From Nanobdellota archaeon (GTDB lineage Archaea > Nanobdellota > Nanobdellia > Pacearchaeales > GW2011-AR1): DNA of 9,247 nt. Positions 1 to 5,757 of this stretch are shown here, piece after piece (within the stretch, counting starts at the first letter, position 1; each line of letters begins with the position of its first letter). The stretch lies in the NCBI GenBank assembly GCA_018816205.1, contig JAHIWJ010000185.1, positions 1 to 9,247 on the forward strand, read 5' to 3'. A program made the translations under genes and the position numbers. The notes beneath the pieces are model-generated. The model was not told where the DNA came from, did not search any database, and was given only the letters and a program-made list of their open reading frames with translations.

Positions 1-73
1 AAGCGCCATAAGTCGTGACCTTCCCGCAGGGCACCCCTCGCAAAACCGCATAGCATTTGTCATTGAAATTCAT
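1..73 (-). CDS. MGMT/alkyltransferase-like DNA-binding domain protein (N-terminal part, cut by window edge)
   Basis: Only the first 24 codons are present; the frame runs off the left edge. The peptide starts MNFNDKCYAVLRGVPCGKV and continues TTYGA. This is the opening of the winged-helix DNA-binding domain of O6-alkylguanine-DNA alkyltransferases and alkyltransferase-like (ATL) proteins, where a helix is followed by the conserved IP-x-GKVTTYG stretch. Family knowledge: MGMT transfers an alkyl group from O6-alkylguanine to its own cysteine in a PCHR motif, while ATLs lack that cysteine and flag lesions for excision repair. The protein begins directly with this domain, with no room for the N-terminal RNase H-like domain of full-length MGMT. 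I therefore infer a single-domain MGMT or ATL. The PCHR region lies outside the window, so the two cannot be told apart. The ATG at 73 sits about 24 nt from the centre of the TATA box at 94-101, which supports the start. Confidence 0.75.
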   Translation of the reverse strand, partial: MNFNDKCYAVLRGVPCGKVTTYGA

Positions 74-93
74 CTCTTTCATAAGATACCTTT

Positions 94-101
94 TTATATA
101 A
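94..101. promoter_or_regulatory. Palindromic TATA box shared by two divergent genes
   Basis: The intergenic gap at 74-119 is only 46 bp and contains one clear TATA element, TTATATAA, which reads the same on both strands. Its centre (97.5) is about 22 nt from the ATG at 120 on the plus strand and about 24 nt from the ATG at 73 on the minus strand. Both distances fit an archaeal TATA box feeding a leaderless or nearly leaderless transcript. Neither gene has a Shine-Dalgarno sequence. The flanking A/T-rich tract (TTTT on the left in plus orientation) may bias direction, and BRE elements cannot be assigned with confidence. Use in both directions is inferred from spacing. Confidence 0.6.
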
Positions 102-119
102 TCTTTTCCAGGGGACAGC

Positions 120-812
120 ATGAATTACTCCTTCGGCTACTTGGTTGGCTCTCTTGCCCTGATCCTCGTTTGGATAATAATCTTTTTTTGGAGAAAGGAC
201 GTAAGAAAAGAAATGATATTGATTTCTCTGATTTTTGGAGCACTAGGCCCGTTTCTCAGCCCGATATTCCTCTCTGATTGGTGGCGCCCTCCAACTATCA
301 CCGGCACCCCCGTAGGAGTCGAGGACTTCTTATTTGGTTTCGCGGTCGGCGGAATCGGCTCAGTAATTTACATGGAAATATTCCACAAAAAACTTAGGTT
401 AAAGAAGCCAACTAAGAAGAAGGAAAAAAAGAGAAACATCCGTTTCGGGCTTTTATTCGGACTGGGTGCGCTCGCGTTTTTCATTTTATATCTTCTAGGC
501 CTCCATTCTTTCCCAGCGTCGATAATAGCGGCAACTCTTGCTATCACAATCATCTGGATACAACGACCCGATTTAATTTTAGACTCACTAATCTCAGGCA
601 TCCTTTTAACTTTAGTCTCTTTGATATTTTACATCCTGCCAGAATTTTTATTTCCCGGCTGGATTAATTACACCTGGAATTTCAATAGTCTAACCGGCAT
701 TACTTTCTTGAAAGCGCCAATCGAAGACCTTGTCTGGTTCTTTTTTTCAGGCATGCTTGTTGGTCCAACATACGAATACTGGAAAGAAGGCAAAATAATA
801 AACCAAAAATAA
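120..812 (+). CDS. Lycopene cyclase-like (CarR/CrtY type) polytopic membrane protein
   Basis: This is a 230-residue integral membrane protein with about six or seven hydrophobic segments (roughly residues 5-24, 31-50, 66-87, 109-127, 131-147, 152-178 and 196-217). A strongly basic loop at about 90-107 separates two halves. Each half carries an acidic pair at the start of a helix: VEDFLFGF at 67-74 and PIEDLVWFF at 200-208, followed by a Gly and a Tyr-Glu (84-86 region and 218-219). This duplicated P-x-E-D/E helix motif is the hallmark of the CarR/CrtYcd-type lycopene cyclase domain, which cyclises the ends of lycopene in the membrane during carotenoid or retinal synthesis. Residues after the first motif pair (GTPVGVED) match less well than the second, PIED. 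No phytoene synthase or desaturase gene is nearby, so a carotenoid role is inferred from the motif alone. It could be a divergent membrane protein of the same fold. The start is supported by the TATA box at 94-101. Confidence 0.62.
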   Translation: MNYSFGYLVGSLALILVWIIIFFWRKDVRKEMILISLIFGALGPFLSPIFLSDWWRPPTITGTPVGVEDFLFGFAVGGIGSVIYMEIFHKKLRLKKPTKKKEKKRNIRFGLLFGLGALAFFILYLLGLHSFPASIIAATLAITIIWIQRPDLILDSLISGILLTLVSLIFYILPEFLFPGWINYTWNFNSLTGITFLKAPIEDLVWFFFSGMLVGPTYEYWKEGKIINQK

Positions 813-813
813 A

Positions 814-821
814 CTTAAAAA
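814..821 (+). promoter_or_regulatory. TATA-like box for the U32 gene
   Basis: The octamer CTTAAAAA is centred about 26 nt before the ATG at 844, within the 31-bp gap after the preceding gene. There is no Shine-Dalgarno sequence before the ATG, and a C/T-rich stretch lies between the box and the start. This fits an independent leaderless promoter rather than readthrough from the upstream gene. Confidence 0.5.
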
Positions 822-843
822 CCTCTCCCCCTTTCAAGTCAAA

Positions 844-2085
844 ATGAACAAAGTCGAGATAATGTCCCCCGCAGGTAACTGGCCATCCCTTGCAGTAGCA
901 CTCCAAGCCGGCGCAGATTCGGTTTATTTTGGAGTCGCACAACTAAACATGCGCGCTCGCGGCGCCCACAATTTCACCCTGGAAGACCTGCCAAAAATCG
1001 TTGAAACTTGCAAAAAAAACAAAGTAAAAACTTACCTAACAGTAAACTCAATTCTCTACAATGAAGACTTGGAGTTAATGAAAAAAATAGTCTCTTCTGC
1101 AAAAAAAGCAGGAATTAACGCAATAATCGCATGCGACATTGCAGCAATTCAATATGCCAACGAAATCGACCAAGAGGTTCACACTTCAACACAGCTAAAC
1201 GTCTCAAACATCGAGGCTGTAAAATTCTTCGCCAAATTCACAGACGTAATCGTCCTTGCAAGAGAGCTCACCTTAGAACAAATAACTGAAATCTGCAACG
1301 AAATAAAAAAACAAAAAATCACCGGACCAAAAGGTGAACTAATCAAAATAGAAATTTTCTGCCACGGCGCTCTCTGCGTTTCAATCTCCGGAAAATGTTA
1401 CATGTCTCTAGCAAAATACAACTGCTCCGCCAACCGCGGAGACTGTTTCCAACCTTGCCGCCGTGCGTACAGAGTTATCGACGAAGAAACTGGCGAAGAA
1501 CTAAAAATAGATAATAAATTCGTCATGTCCCCCGCCGACCTCTGCACCCTGGGTTTCTTGGACAAAATCATCGCATCTGGAGTATCTGTTCTAAAAATAG
1601 AAGGAAGAGCAAGACCGCCAGAATACGTCCACACTGTAACAAAAGTGTACAAAGAAGCCGCAGAAGCCGTCGCAAAAGGCCAGTTTACAAAAAAGAAGGC
1701 AGATATCTGGGTAAAAGAACTCGAGAAAGTTTACAACCGCGGCTTCTGGCACGGCGGCTATTATCTCGGTAAAAAACTCGGTGAATGGGCAGGCGTCCGT
1801 GGCTCAAAGGCAACAGAAATTAAAACTCTCCTCGGAAAAGTCGCACATTACTTCGACAAAAAACAAATAGCCCATCTGCACATTCAAGGCTATTCAATAA
1901 AAAAAGGAGATGAACTTCTTATCACAGGCCCAACAACCGGCGTCGTTAAAACCAAAGTTAAAGAGCTCTACAAAGACGGAAAACCAACTAAAGAACCCGC
2001 CAAGGGTGCAGACATAACAATCCCTCTCGACAAAAAAGTCAGGGAGAATGACATGGTTTTTTTAATTGAAAAAATAAAAGATTAA
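844..2085 (+). CDS. Peptidase U32 family protein (RlhA/TrhP-like RNA hydroxylation family)
   Basis: The product is 413 residues. The family signature E-x-F-x2-G-A-L-C-x4-S-G-x-C-x-M-S is matched at 170-188 (EIFCHGALC, then SGKCYMS). The N-terminal PAGNWPSLAVALQAGADSVYFG (from residue 9) is typical of the TIM-barrel start of U32 proteins. Cysteines at 178, 185, 201 and 205 (the last two in GDCFQPCRRAY) match the four conserved family cysteines thought to hold an iron-sulfur cluster. A KIEGRARPPEYV stretch (251-262) and YNRGFWHGGYY (297-307) are also family-like. A C-terminal domain (about 325-413) has a beta-barrel look. Despite the peptidase name, characterised members such as E. coli TrhP and RlhA act in prephenate-dependent hydroxylation of tRNA uridine-34 or 23S rRNA. 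I infer an RNA-modification role here, with the exact target unknown. The stop codon shares bases with that of the convergent regulator. Confidence 0.93.
   Translation: MNKVEIMSPAGNWPSLAVALQAGADSVYFGVAQLNMRARGAHNFTLEDLPKIVETCKKNKVKTYLTVNSILYNEDLELMKKIVSSAKKAGINAIIACDIAAIQYANEIDQEVHTSTQLNVSNIEAVKFFAKFTDVIVLARELTLEQITEICNEIKKQKITGPKGELIKIEIFCHGALCVSISGKCYMSLAKYNCSANRGDCFQPCRRAYRVIDEETGEELKIDNKFVMSPADLCTLGFLDKIIASGVSVLKIEGRARPPEYVHTVTKVYKEAAEAVAKGQFTKKKADIWVKELEKVYNRGFWHGGYYLGKKLGEWAGVRGSKATEIKTLLGKVAHYFDKKQIAHLHIQGYSIKKGDELLITGPTTGVVKTKVKELYKDGKPTKEPAKGADITIPLDKKVRENDMVFLIEKIKD
2055..2081 (-). terminator. T-rich tract, possible terminator of the regulator gene
   Basis: Read on the minus strand just past the regulator's stop codon, the sequence is CTTTTATTTTTTCAATT, a U-rich run typical of archaeal termination sites. 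It overlaps the 3' end of the convergent U32 coding region (Lys-rich C-terminus), so it may simply reflect that coding sequence. Confidence 0.3.
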
Positions 2086-2927
2086 GTCTTTTCTTTCAAT
2101 TTCTCAACTTCTTTCAATCTTTTATCAACGCCAATGGAAGAAGAAAACATCTTCCAGAATATTTTATGCATCCAACTAGCCCACTCCCTGTCTTTTAGGG
2201 TATAGAATATGAATATCTTTTTATCAAGTTCCCCAATCTTGCCAGTCGGCTCTTTCACCTCTTTGAGTCGAATATACTTCTTGTCCACTAAAACCGCTCT
2301 CAACGGCTGGACCCTATGTCTTATTTCGATTACTTCCTTTCCTTTCTTGTAATTTATTGCTAGGGTCTTCTCAATATTTCTCTTTCCTACCAAATCAACA
2401 CGGCAAATTATCTTCACAGATATTCCTTTATCAACCAGGTCTTCAAGTATCTTTTCCATATTGAAATTTTTATTTCTCAAATTAATAAAACTCATATCTC
2501 CAGAAAACAACAGAACCTCTTTTTGAGCTCCGTCCAGAAGTTCTTTAAGTTCCTCAAGATTTGTGGAATTCTCGTCGATAGCGTCTTCGATTATTGCACG
2601 CTTGTCCTTATCTGCAACATGCTGGAAAATGTCAAATGCAGAGAAACTAGACTTGTCCTTCCCAGACATAATCTCCTTCTCAAGCTGCTCCTGAAACACG
2701 CTATGACTAATTTTTTCAACGGCAGTCCAATAAACTATCTTTAAAGCACCCCGCGTCCCGCCCCGAAAAACCTTCGAAGAAACAGTTCCTAATTCTTTTT
2801 CTATTTCCTGCAAATATCTATCCGTTGTTCTCCAATTTTTCTTTATGTGTACTGCAACCTCTTGAATACTCCTTGGCTGTGCATAAACAAAATTTTCTAT
2901 TTTGCGAACAAGTTCTTGGTTTAACAT
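2082..2927 (-). CDS. Winged-helix transcriptional regulator with C-terminal PLD-like (TrmB-type) domain
   Basis: From the ATG at 2927 the product is 281 residues. Residues 1-70 look like a winged helix: a helix, then RSIQEVAVHIKKNWRTTDRY as a helix-turn-helix, then a basic wing (VFRGGTRGALKIVYW). Residues 75-128 are helical and charged, a likely linker or dimerisation segment. Residues 130-262 resemble the PLD-like effector domain of archaeal TrmB-type regulators: EVLLFSGDMSFINL, then ILEDLVDKGISVKIICRV, then HRVQPLRAVLVDKKYIRL. The HxKxxxxD catalytic motif is degraded, so it is probably a ligand-binding or structural domain rather than an enzyme. An in-frame GTG at 2945 would add six residues. 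I prefer the ATG because the TATA-like box at 2949-2957 is centred about 26 nt from it and would overlap the mRNA leader zone of the GTG start. Target genes are unknown; the divergent phosphatase operon is one candidate. Confidence 0.7.
   Translation of the reverse strand: MLNQELVRKIENFVYAQPRSIQEVAVHIKKNWRTTDRYLQEIEKELGTVSSKVFRGGTRGALKIVYWTAVEKISHSVFQEQLEKEIMSGKDKSSFSAFDIFQHVADKDKRAIIEDAIDENSTNLEELKELLDGAQKEVLLFSGDMSFINLRNKNFNMEKILEDLVDKGISVKIICRVDLVGKRNIEKTLAINYKKGKEVIEIRHRVQPLRAVLVDKKYIRLKEVKEPTGKIGELDKKIFIFYTLKDREWASWMHKIFWKMFSSSIGVDKRLKEVEKLKEKT
2086..2120 (+). terminator. Pyrimidine/T-rich tract, possible terminator of the U32 gene
   Basis: Directly after the stop codon of the U32 gene the plus strand becomes T-rich, with TTTT, TTTC and TTTT clusters, as in archaeal intrinsic terminators that need only U-tracts. 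The tract lies inside the 3' coding end of the convergent regulator, where it encodes Lys/Glu-rich residues, so its base composition has a coding explanation as well. Confidence 0.3.
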
Positions 2928-2948
2928 ACACAAGAAAATTCGCACAAC

Positions 2949-2957
2949 ATTATAAAC
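2949..2957 (-). promoter_or_regulatory. TATA-like box for the winged-helix regulator
   Basis: On the minus strand the sequence reads GTTTATAAT, centred about 26 nt upstream of the ATG at 2927. No Shine-Dalgarno sequence precedes that ATG. The spacing is the main reason for choosing the ATG over the in-frame GTG at 2945. Confidence 0.55.
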
Positions 2958-2998
2958 ATTCTGCTACTACAACACCGTGCTCATTTTTTTGTCAAAAA

Positions 2999-3007
2999 CT
3001 ATCATAA
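2999..3007 (+). promoter_or_regulatory. Weak TATA-like element for the phosphatase operon
   Basis: CTATCATAA, preceded by CAAAAA (a possible BRE), is centred about 27 nt before the ATG at 3030. It is a poor TATA match compared with the other promoters in the window. This may mean an activator-dependent or weak promoter. Confidence 0.3.
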
Positions 3008-3029
3008 CTCCTACAACTCATACTTTTTT

Positions 3030-3548
3030 ATGGAAAAAAAGAGGGCAATATTTCTCGATAAAGACGGAACTCTGGTTGACAGCTCGATGTACCCTGAGGT
3101 GCCAGGCCACGAATTATTGAAAGAGGACATCTTAGATGGTCTAAGATACGCGCAAGAAAAAGGGTTCGCTTTATTCATCGTATCAAATCAATCCTGGATA
3201 AGCAAAGGCAAATTAACTCACGAACAAGCAATACGAACTTTCGAAAGCGTTGTAGCCCAACTAGAAGAGCATGGAATAAAGATAGCCGATTATACGTTCT
3301 GTCCGCACAAAAGCGAAGATTACTGCCTCTGCAGAAAACCGCGCCCAGGCATGATTCTCGACCTTGCAAAAAGACACAACATCGACCTTGCTAGCTCCTA
3401 CATGGTGGGTGACTTTGACGAGGACATCGAATCTGGCAAAAATGCTGGTGTAAAAACCATTCTCACACTGACAAACGCACAAACCCACTACATCAACAAA
3501 CCTGATTTCATAATTCGAAACGTAAACGAACTCAGGAGGATTCTATGA
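3030..3548 (+). CDS. HAD-IIIA phosphatase, HisB-N/GmhB type with zinc-binding loop
   Basis: This is a 172-residue soluble HAD hydrolase, close in size to D-glycero-D-manno-heptose-1,7-bisphosphate phosphatase (GmhB) and the HisB N-terminal domain. Motif I is LDKDGTL with nucleophile Asp10 and acid/base Asp12. Motif II is VSNQS with Ser52. The motif III/substrate region is CRKPRPGM (101-108), where Lys103 is the expected catalytic lysine. Motif IV is GDFDED (127-132), with Asp128 and probably Asp132 binding magnesium. Cys91, His93, Cys99 and Cys101 form the C-x-H-x5-C-x-C zinc-loop pattern of the GmhB/HisB-N group. Family members dephosphorylate histidinol phosphate or heptose bisphosphates. 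No other his or heptose genes are visible, so the substrate is open. It is the first gene of an operon and overlaps the next by ATGA. Confidence 0.9.
   Translation: MEKKRAIFLDKDGTLVDSSMYPEVPGHELLKEDILDGLRYAQEKGFALFIVSNQSWISKGKLTHEQAIRTFESVVAQLEEHGIKIADYTFCPHKSEDYCLCRKPRPGMILDLAKRHNIDLASSYMVGDFDEDIESGKNAGVKTILTLTNAQTHYINKPDFIIRNVNELRRIL
3534..3540 (+). promoter_or_regulatory. Strong Shine-Dalgarno sequence of the operon-internal gene
   Basis: AGGAGGA lies four bases before the ATG at 3545, inside the end of the phosphatase gene. It is the best ribosome-binding site in the window and contrasts with the leaderless first genes. It fixes the start of the downstream gene and indicates translation from a polycistronic mRNA. 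Confidence 0.85.
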
Positions 3549-4222
3549 GCGCAGAAAAACTCAACGCTCGAATTGACATTCCGGTCGAAGAATTAGAAGA
3601 CAGAATCAATTGCAGACTAAATGGAGAACTACCAAGTTACAAAACAGTAGTCTCCCCAAGAGAACTAGTCCAAGTAAGAATGGCAGGCGTAATACATCAA
3701 TCTCTTCTCAGAAACATAGTGCAAAACATTCCCCTGCGCGGCTCAGACCGTCTTCCCTACAAAGGTTTAGATATCCGTCTTGCGCCAATCAAACCCGGGA
3801 TACTTCGGATTGGTCAAACCTTCGTCCTAAGAGACAAGATAATCTCCTTAATGACCCAAATGCCCCAAAAGATATTTGACGGTTTTTGCCTTGAGGGAAT
3901 CTCAACAGCCCCGCCATTAGAACTGTACGGTACAGATAAAAAAGGCCGAAGAGCAATAGCGCTTTATCTTCCTCCTATCGTAGAATACCATGGTTCAAGG
4001 CCAACACTTCTAGACGGAATACACCGAAGCTATCTTTGTAAGGGGGCAGGAACCCAAGTCAACGCAGTCCACATTTTCAACGTCACAACCGACTTGCCAT
4101 TCAATCCAATAAACTGGCAAGACTGCACCCTTCGCGAAGAGAAACCTCCCAGAGAAGGTAGATATTTTGGACTTAGGACAGAACTTTTCAGAGACCTTAC
4201 TTACGTCGGAATTGACGGTTAA
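3545..4222 (+). CDS. Protein of unknown function with ParB/Srx-like DGxHR motif
   Basis: I do not recognise this 225-residue soluble protein as a named family. There is no signal peptide or membrane segment. The most telling stretch is at about 142-181: LPPIVEYHG, then RPTLLDGIHRSYL, then a Gly-rich turn and VNAVHIFNV. The pattern L-L-D-G-x-H-R-x2-L followed by a strand resembles the DGHHR/GERR box of the ParB/sulfiredoxin-like fold. That fold includes DNA-partition proteins, nucleases and small-molecule kinases such as archaeal SerK. Helices are likely at 38-61 and 96-106. The N-terminal 35 residues are acidic and may be flexible. The ATGA overlap with the phosphatase and the strong Shine-Dalgarno sequence show translational coupling, so the two products may act on one metabolite. 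The fold assignment is tentative; the gene itself is secure. Confidence 0.85.
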   Translation: MSAEKLNARIDIPVEELEDRINCRLNGELPSYKTVVSPRELVQVRMAGVIHQSLLRNIVQNIPLRGSDRLPYKGLDIRLAPIKPGILRIGQTFVLRDKIISLMTQMPQKIFDGFCLEGISTAPPLELYGTDKKGRRAIALYLPPIVEYHGSRPTLLDGIHRSYLCKGAGTQVNAVHIFNVTTDLPFNPINWQDCTLREEKPPREGRYFGLRTELFRDLTYVGIDG

Positions 4223-4223
4223 T

Positions 4224-5132
4224 TTACATCCTCTCCAACTTCTCAATTCTCAACTCAATCGGCGGATGCGTAGCAAACAATCCGGAAATCTTCTTCTTGT
4301 AAGGGTCAGACATAAACAGCGGTGCCATGGCTTTGGAATATCTTTTCTTGTCTCTCTCAGGAATTGATTCATCTCTTATTTTCACAAGAGCATTCTTCAA
4401 TCCCGGAGGATACCTTGTAAATTTAACAGCAGTCGCGTCCGCTCCAAACTCACGTTTCCGTGAAATTGCCAAGGAAACTAAATTGGCCACAAGGGGAGCT
4501 AAAATAGCAAACACAATCGCAAGAATCAACAAAACTGCTCCGCCTTTCTTGTTATCACTGCCTCCCTGTCCTCCAGAAAACCACAAGCTCCTCAGGAAAA
4601 TCTGCGCAATTATAGAAATCAACCCAACCACAACAGCAACCGTCGTCATAAATCGCATATCATAATTCGCAACATGAGACATCTCATGAGCAATCACTCC
4701 TTCAAGTTCCTGCTTATTCAGCTTCTTCAATGCTCCAGTCGTTACACAAATTACTGCATTTTGCGGATCTCTTCCAGAAGCAAACGCATTTATCTGTTCG
4801 CTTTCCATAACATAAAGTTTTGGCATAGGCAATCCCGAGGCAAGTGACATTGACTCGGCTGCATGAAAAAACATTCTGTCCTCGGTTCTTGATGCCGGTT
4901 TGGCCCGAACCGAAGCCAAGGCGATTTTATCAGAGTTATAATATGAAATCAAAACATAACACAAAGAAAAGATCGTCGCAATTATCATAATCACAAAAAA
5001 ATATCCCGGGTCAAGAGCTAAAGAAATCAGCGCTCCAAGAATAATAAAAAACACAAATATAACTACGATTAAGAAAAACGATTTCAGTTTATTCCTCCTG
5101 ATTTCATCGTGAAAAGATATATGTTCCACCAT
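4224..5132 (-). CDS. htpX: HtpX-like M48 membrane zinc metalloprotease
   Basis: The product is 302 residues, close to the usual HtpX length. The zinc-binding motif HEMSH is at 149-153 (His149 and His153 as ligands, Glu150 catalytic). The third ligand is the Glu in RKREFGAD (Glu228). The substrate-cleft signature NAFASGRDPQNAVICVTTG runs from residue 115. Two N-terminal transmembrane helices (about 17-40 and 43-65) and two further hydrophobic segments (about 160-180 and 198-223) flank the catalytic region, the standard HtpX topology with the active site facing the cytoplasm. ATHPPIELRIEKL near the C-terminus is also family-typical. HtpX degrades misfolded or damaged membrane proteins, often during stress. 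A TATA-like box inside the end of adk suggests its own transcript. Its stop codon lies one base from that of the convergent gene. Confidence 0.95.
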   Translation of the reverse strand: MVEHISFHDEIRRNKLKSFFLIVVIFVFFIILGALISLALDPGYFFVIMIIATIFSLCYVLISYYNSDKIALASVRAKPASRTEDRMFFHAAESMSLASGLPMPKLYVMESEQINAFASGRDPQNAVICVTTGALKKLNKQELEGVIAHEMSHVANYDMRFMTTVAVVVGLISIIAQIFLRSLWFSGGQGGSDNKKGGAVLLILAIVFAILAPLVANLVSLAISRKREFGADATAVKFTRYPPGLKNALVKIRDESIPERDKKRYSKAMAPLFMSDPYKKKISGLFATHPPIELRIEKLERM

Positions 5133-5148
5133 CGAATAACTAGAAAAT

Positions 5149-5757
5149 TCACTTATTTAAATTTTGCATTATCTCTTTGTTAACCACTTCCACACTTCCA
5201 GACCCATCCACCCTAGTTGCATTGTAATGCCTCAAAACCGGCTCCGTGTCACGATGGTAAATCTCCAGTCTCTTTCTTATCGCGTCCTCTTTGTCATCTT
5301 CCCTCTGCACCAGTTTGCCACCACAAGCATCACAAACACCGTACGTCTTCGGAGGCATAGTAGCATAATTAAACCCGGTTTTACAATCCACACACGCAAC
5401 CCTCCCAGACAACCGACGCACAGCCTCATCATCTGAGATATGTATCTCAACAGCTTTATCAACTTTAGTTATCCTATCCAGCATCTCCGCCTGCTTCAAA
5501 TTCCTCGGAAAGCCATCGAGAATGTATCCCTTCCGGCAATCTGGCTCATCAAGCCTTCTTCTCAAGAGCCCCAACATTTTTTCATCAGGGTATAAATTCC
5601 CAGCAACAATATAGGAATCAATATCTCTTCGTAAATTGCCCGTCGCATTCCTCAATAAGTCTCCAGTTGAAATATGCGGAATCCCCAACTTTTCAGAAAG
5701 CAATTTCGCCTGCGTTCCCTTGCCACAGCCTTGCGGTCCGATTAAGAGGAGTTTCAT
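5149..5757 (-). CDS. adk: Adenylate kinase, bacterial type with zinc-binding LID
   Basis: The product is 202 residues. The P-loop GPQGCGKGT is at 7-15, the AMP-binding STGDLLR at 30-36, the DGFPR motif at 81-85 and RRLSGR at 114-119 before the LID. The LID holds Cys122, Cys125, Cys142 and Cys145 with C-x2-C-x16-C-x2-C spacing, the structural zinc site of many bacterial adenylate kinases. It converts ATP plus AMP to two ADP in the cytoplasm and keeps adenylate pools in balance. The fold is the bacterial-type Adk, not the distinct archaeal AdkA, which hints at transfer from bacteria or a lineage that uses this type. The ATG overlaps the Nudix stop codon as ATGA, and an AGAAGGT sequence a few bases upstream can serve as ribosome-binding site. 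No TATA element lies before it, so it is probably co-transcribed with the Nudix gene. Confidence 0.96.
   Translation of the reverse strand: MKLLLIGPQGCGKGTQAKLLSEKLGIPHISTGDLLRNATGNLRRDIDSYIVAGNLYPDEKMLGLLRRRLDEPDCRKGYILDGFPRNLKQAEMLDRITKVDKAVEIHISDDEAVRRLSGRVACVDCKTGFNYATMPPKTYGVCDACGGKLVQREDDKEDAIRKRLEIYHRDTEPVLRHYNATRVDGSGSVEVVNKEIMQNLNK
5153..5160 (-). promoter_or_regulatory. TATA-like box for htpX within the 3' end of adk
   Basis: On the minus strand the sequence reads TTAAATAA, centred about 24 nt upstream of the htpX ATG at 5132. It lies in the last codons of the adenylate kinase gene. No Shine-Dalgarno sequence precedes htpX, which favours a separate leaderless transcript over translation from the upstream operon mRNA. 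Confidence 0.45.

Noticed and set aside
844..2085. Annotation of the U32 protein as a true peptidase or collagenase
   Set aside because: The characterised members with this cysteine pattern act in RNA hydroxylation. The peptidase label is historical and no protease catalytic motif is visible.
2928..3029. Direct repeat CTACAAC at 2967-2973 and 3011-3017 in the divergent promoter region
   Set aside because: Seven bases repeated once, 44 bp apart, in a short A/C-rich region is weak evidence for an operator. I see no inverted symmetry around either copy.
3610..3879. An 89-codon open frame in another phase inside the DGxHR-protein gene
   Set aside because: The Ser/Arg/Pro-rich translation looks like a frame-shifted reading. 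The main frame has a strong Shine-Dalgarno sequence and operon coupling.
4327..4665. A 112-codon plus-strand open frame opposite htpX
   Set aside because: It lies entirely antisense to the HtpX catalytic region, whose motifs are intact. The translation shows no domain and there is no start signal.
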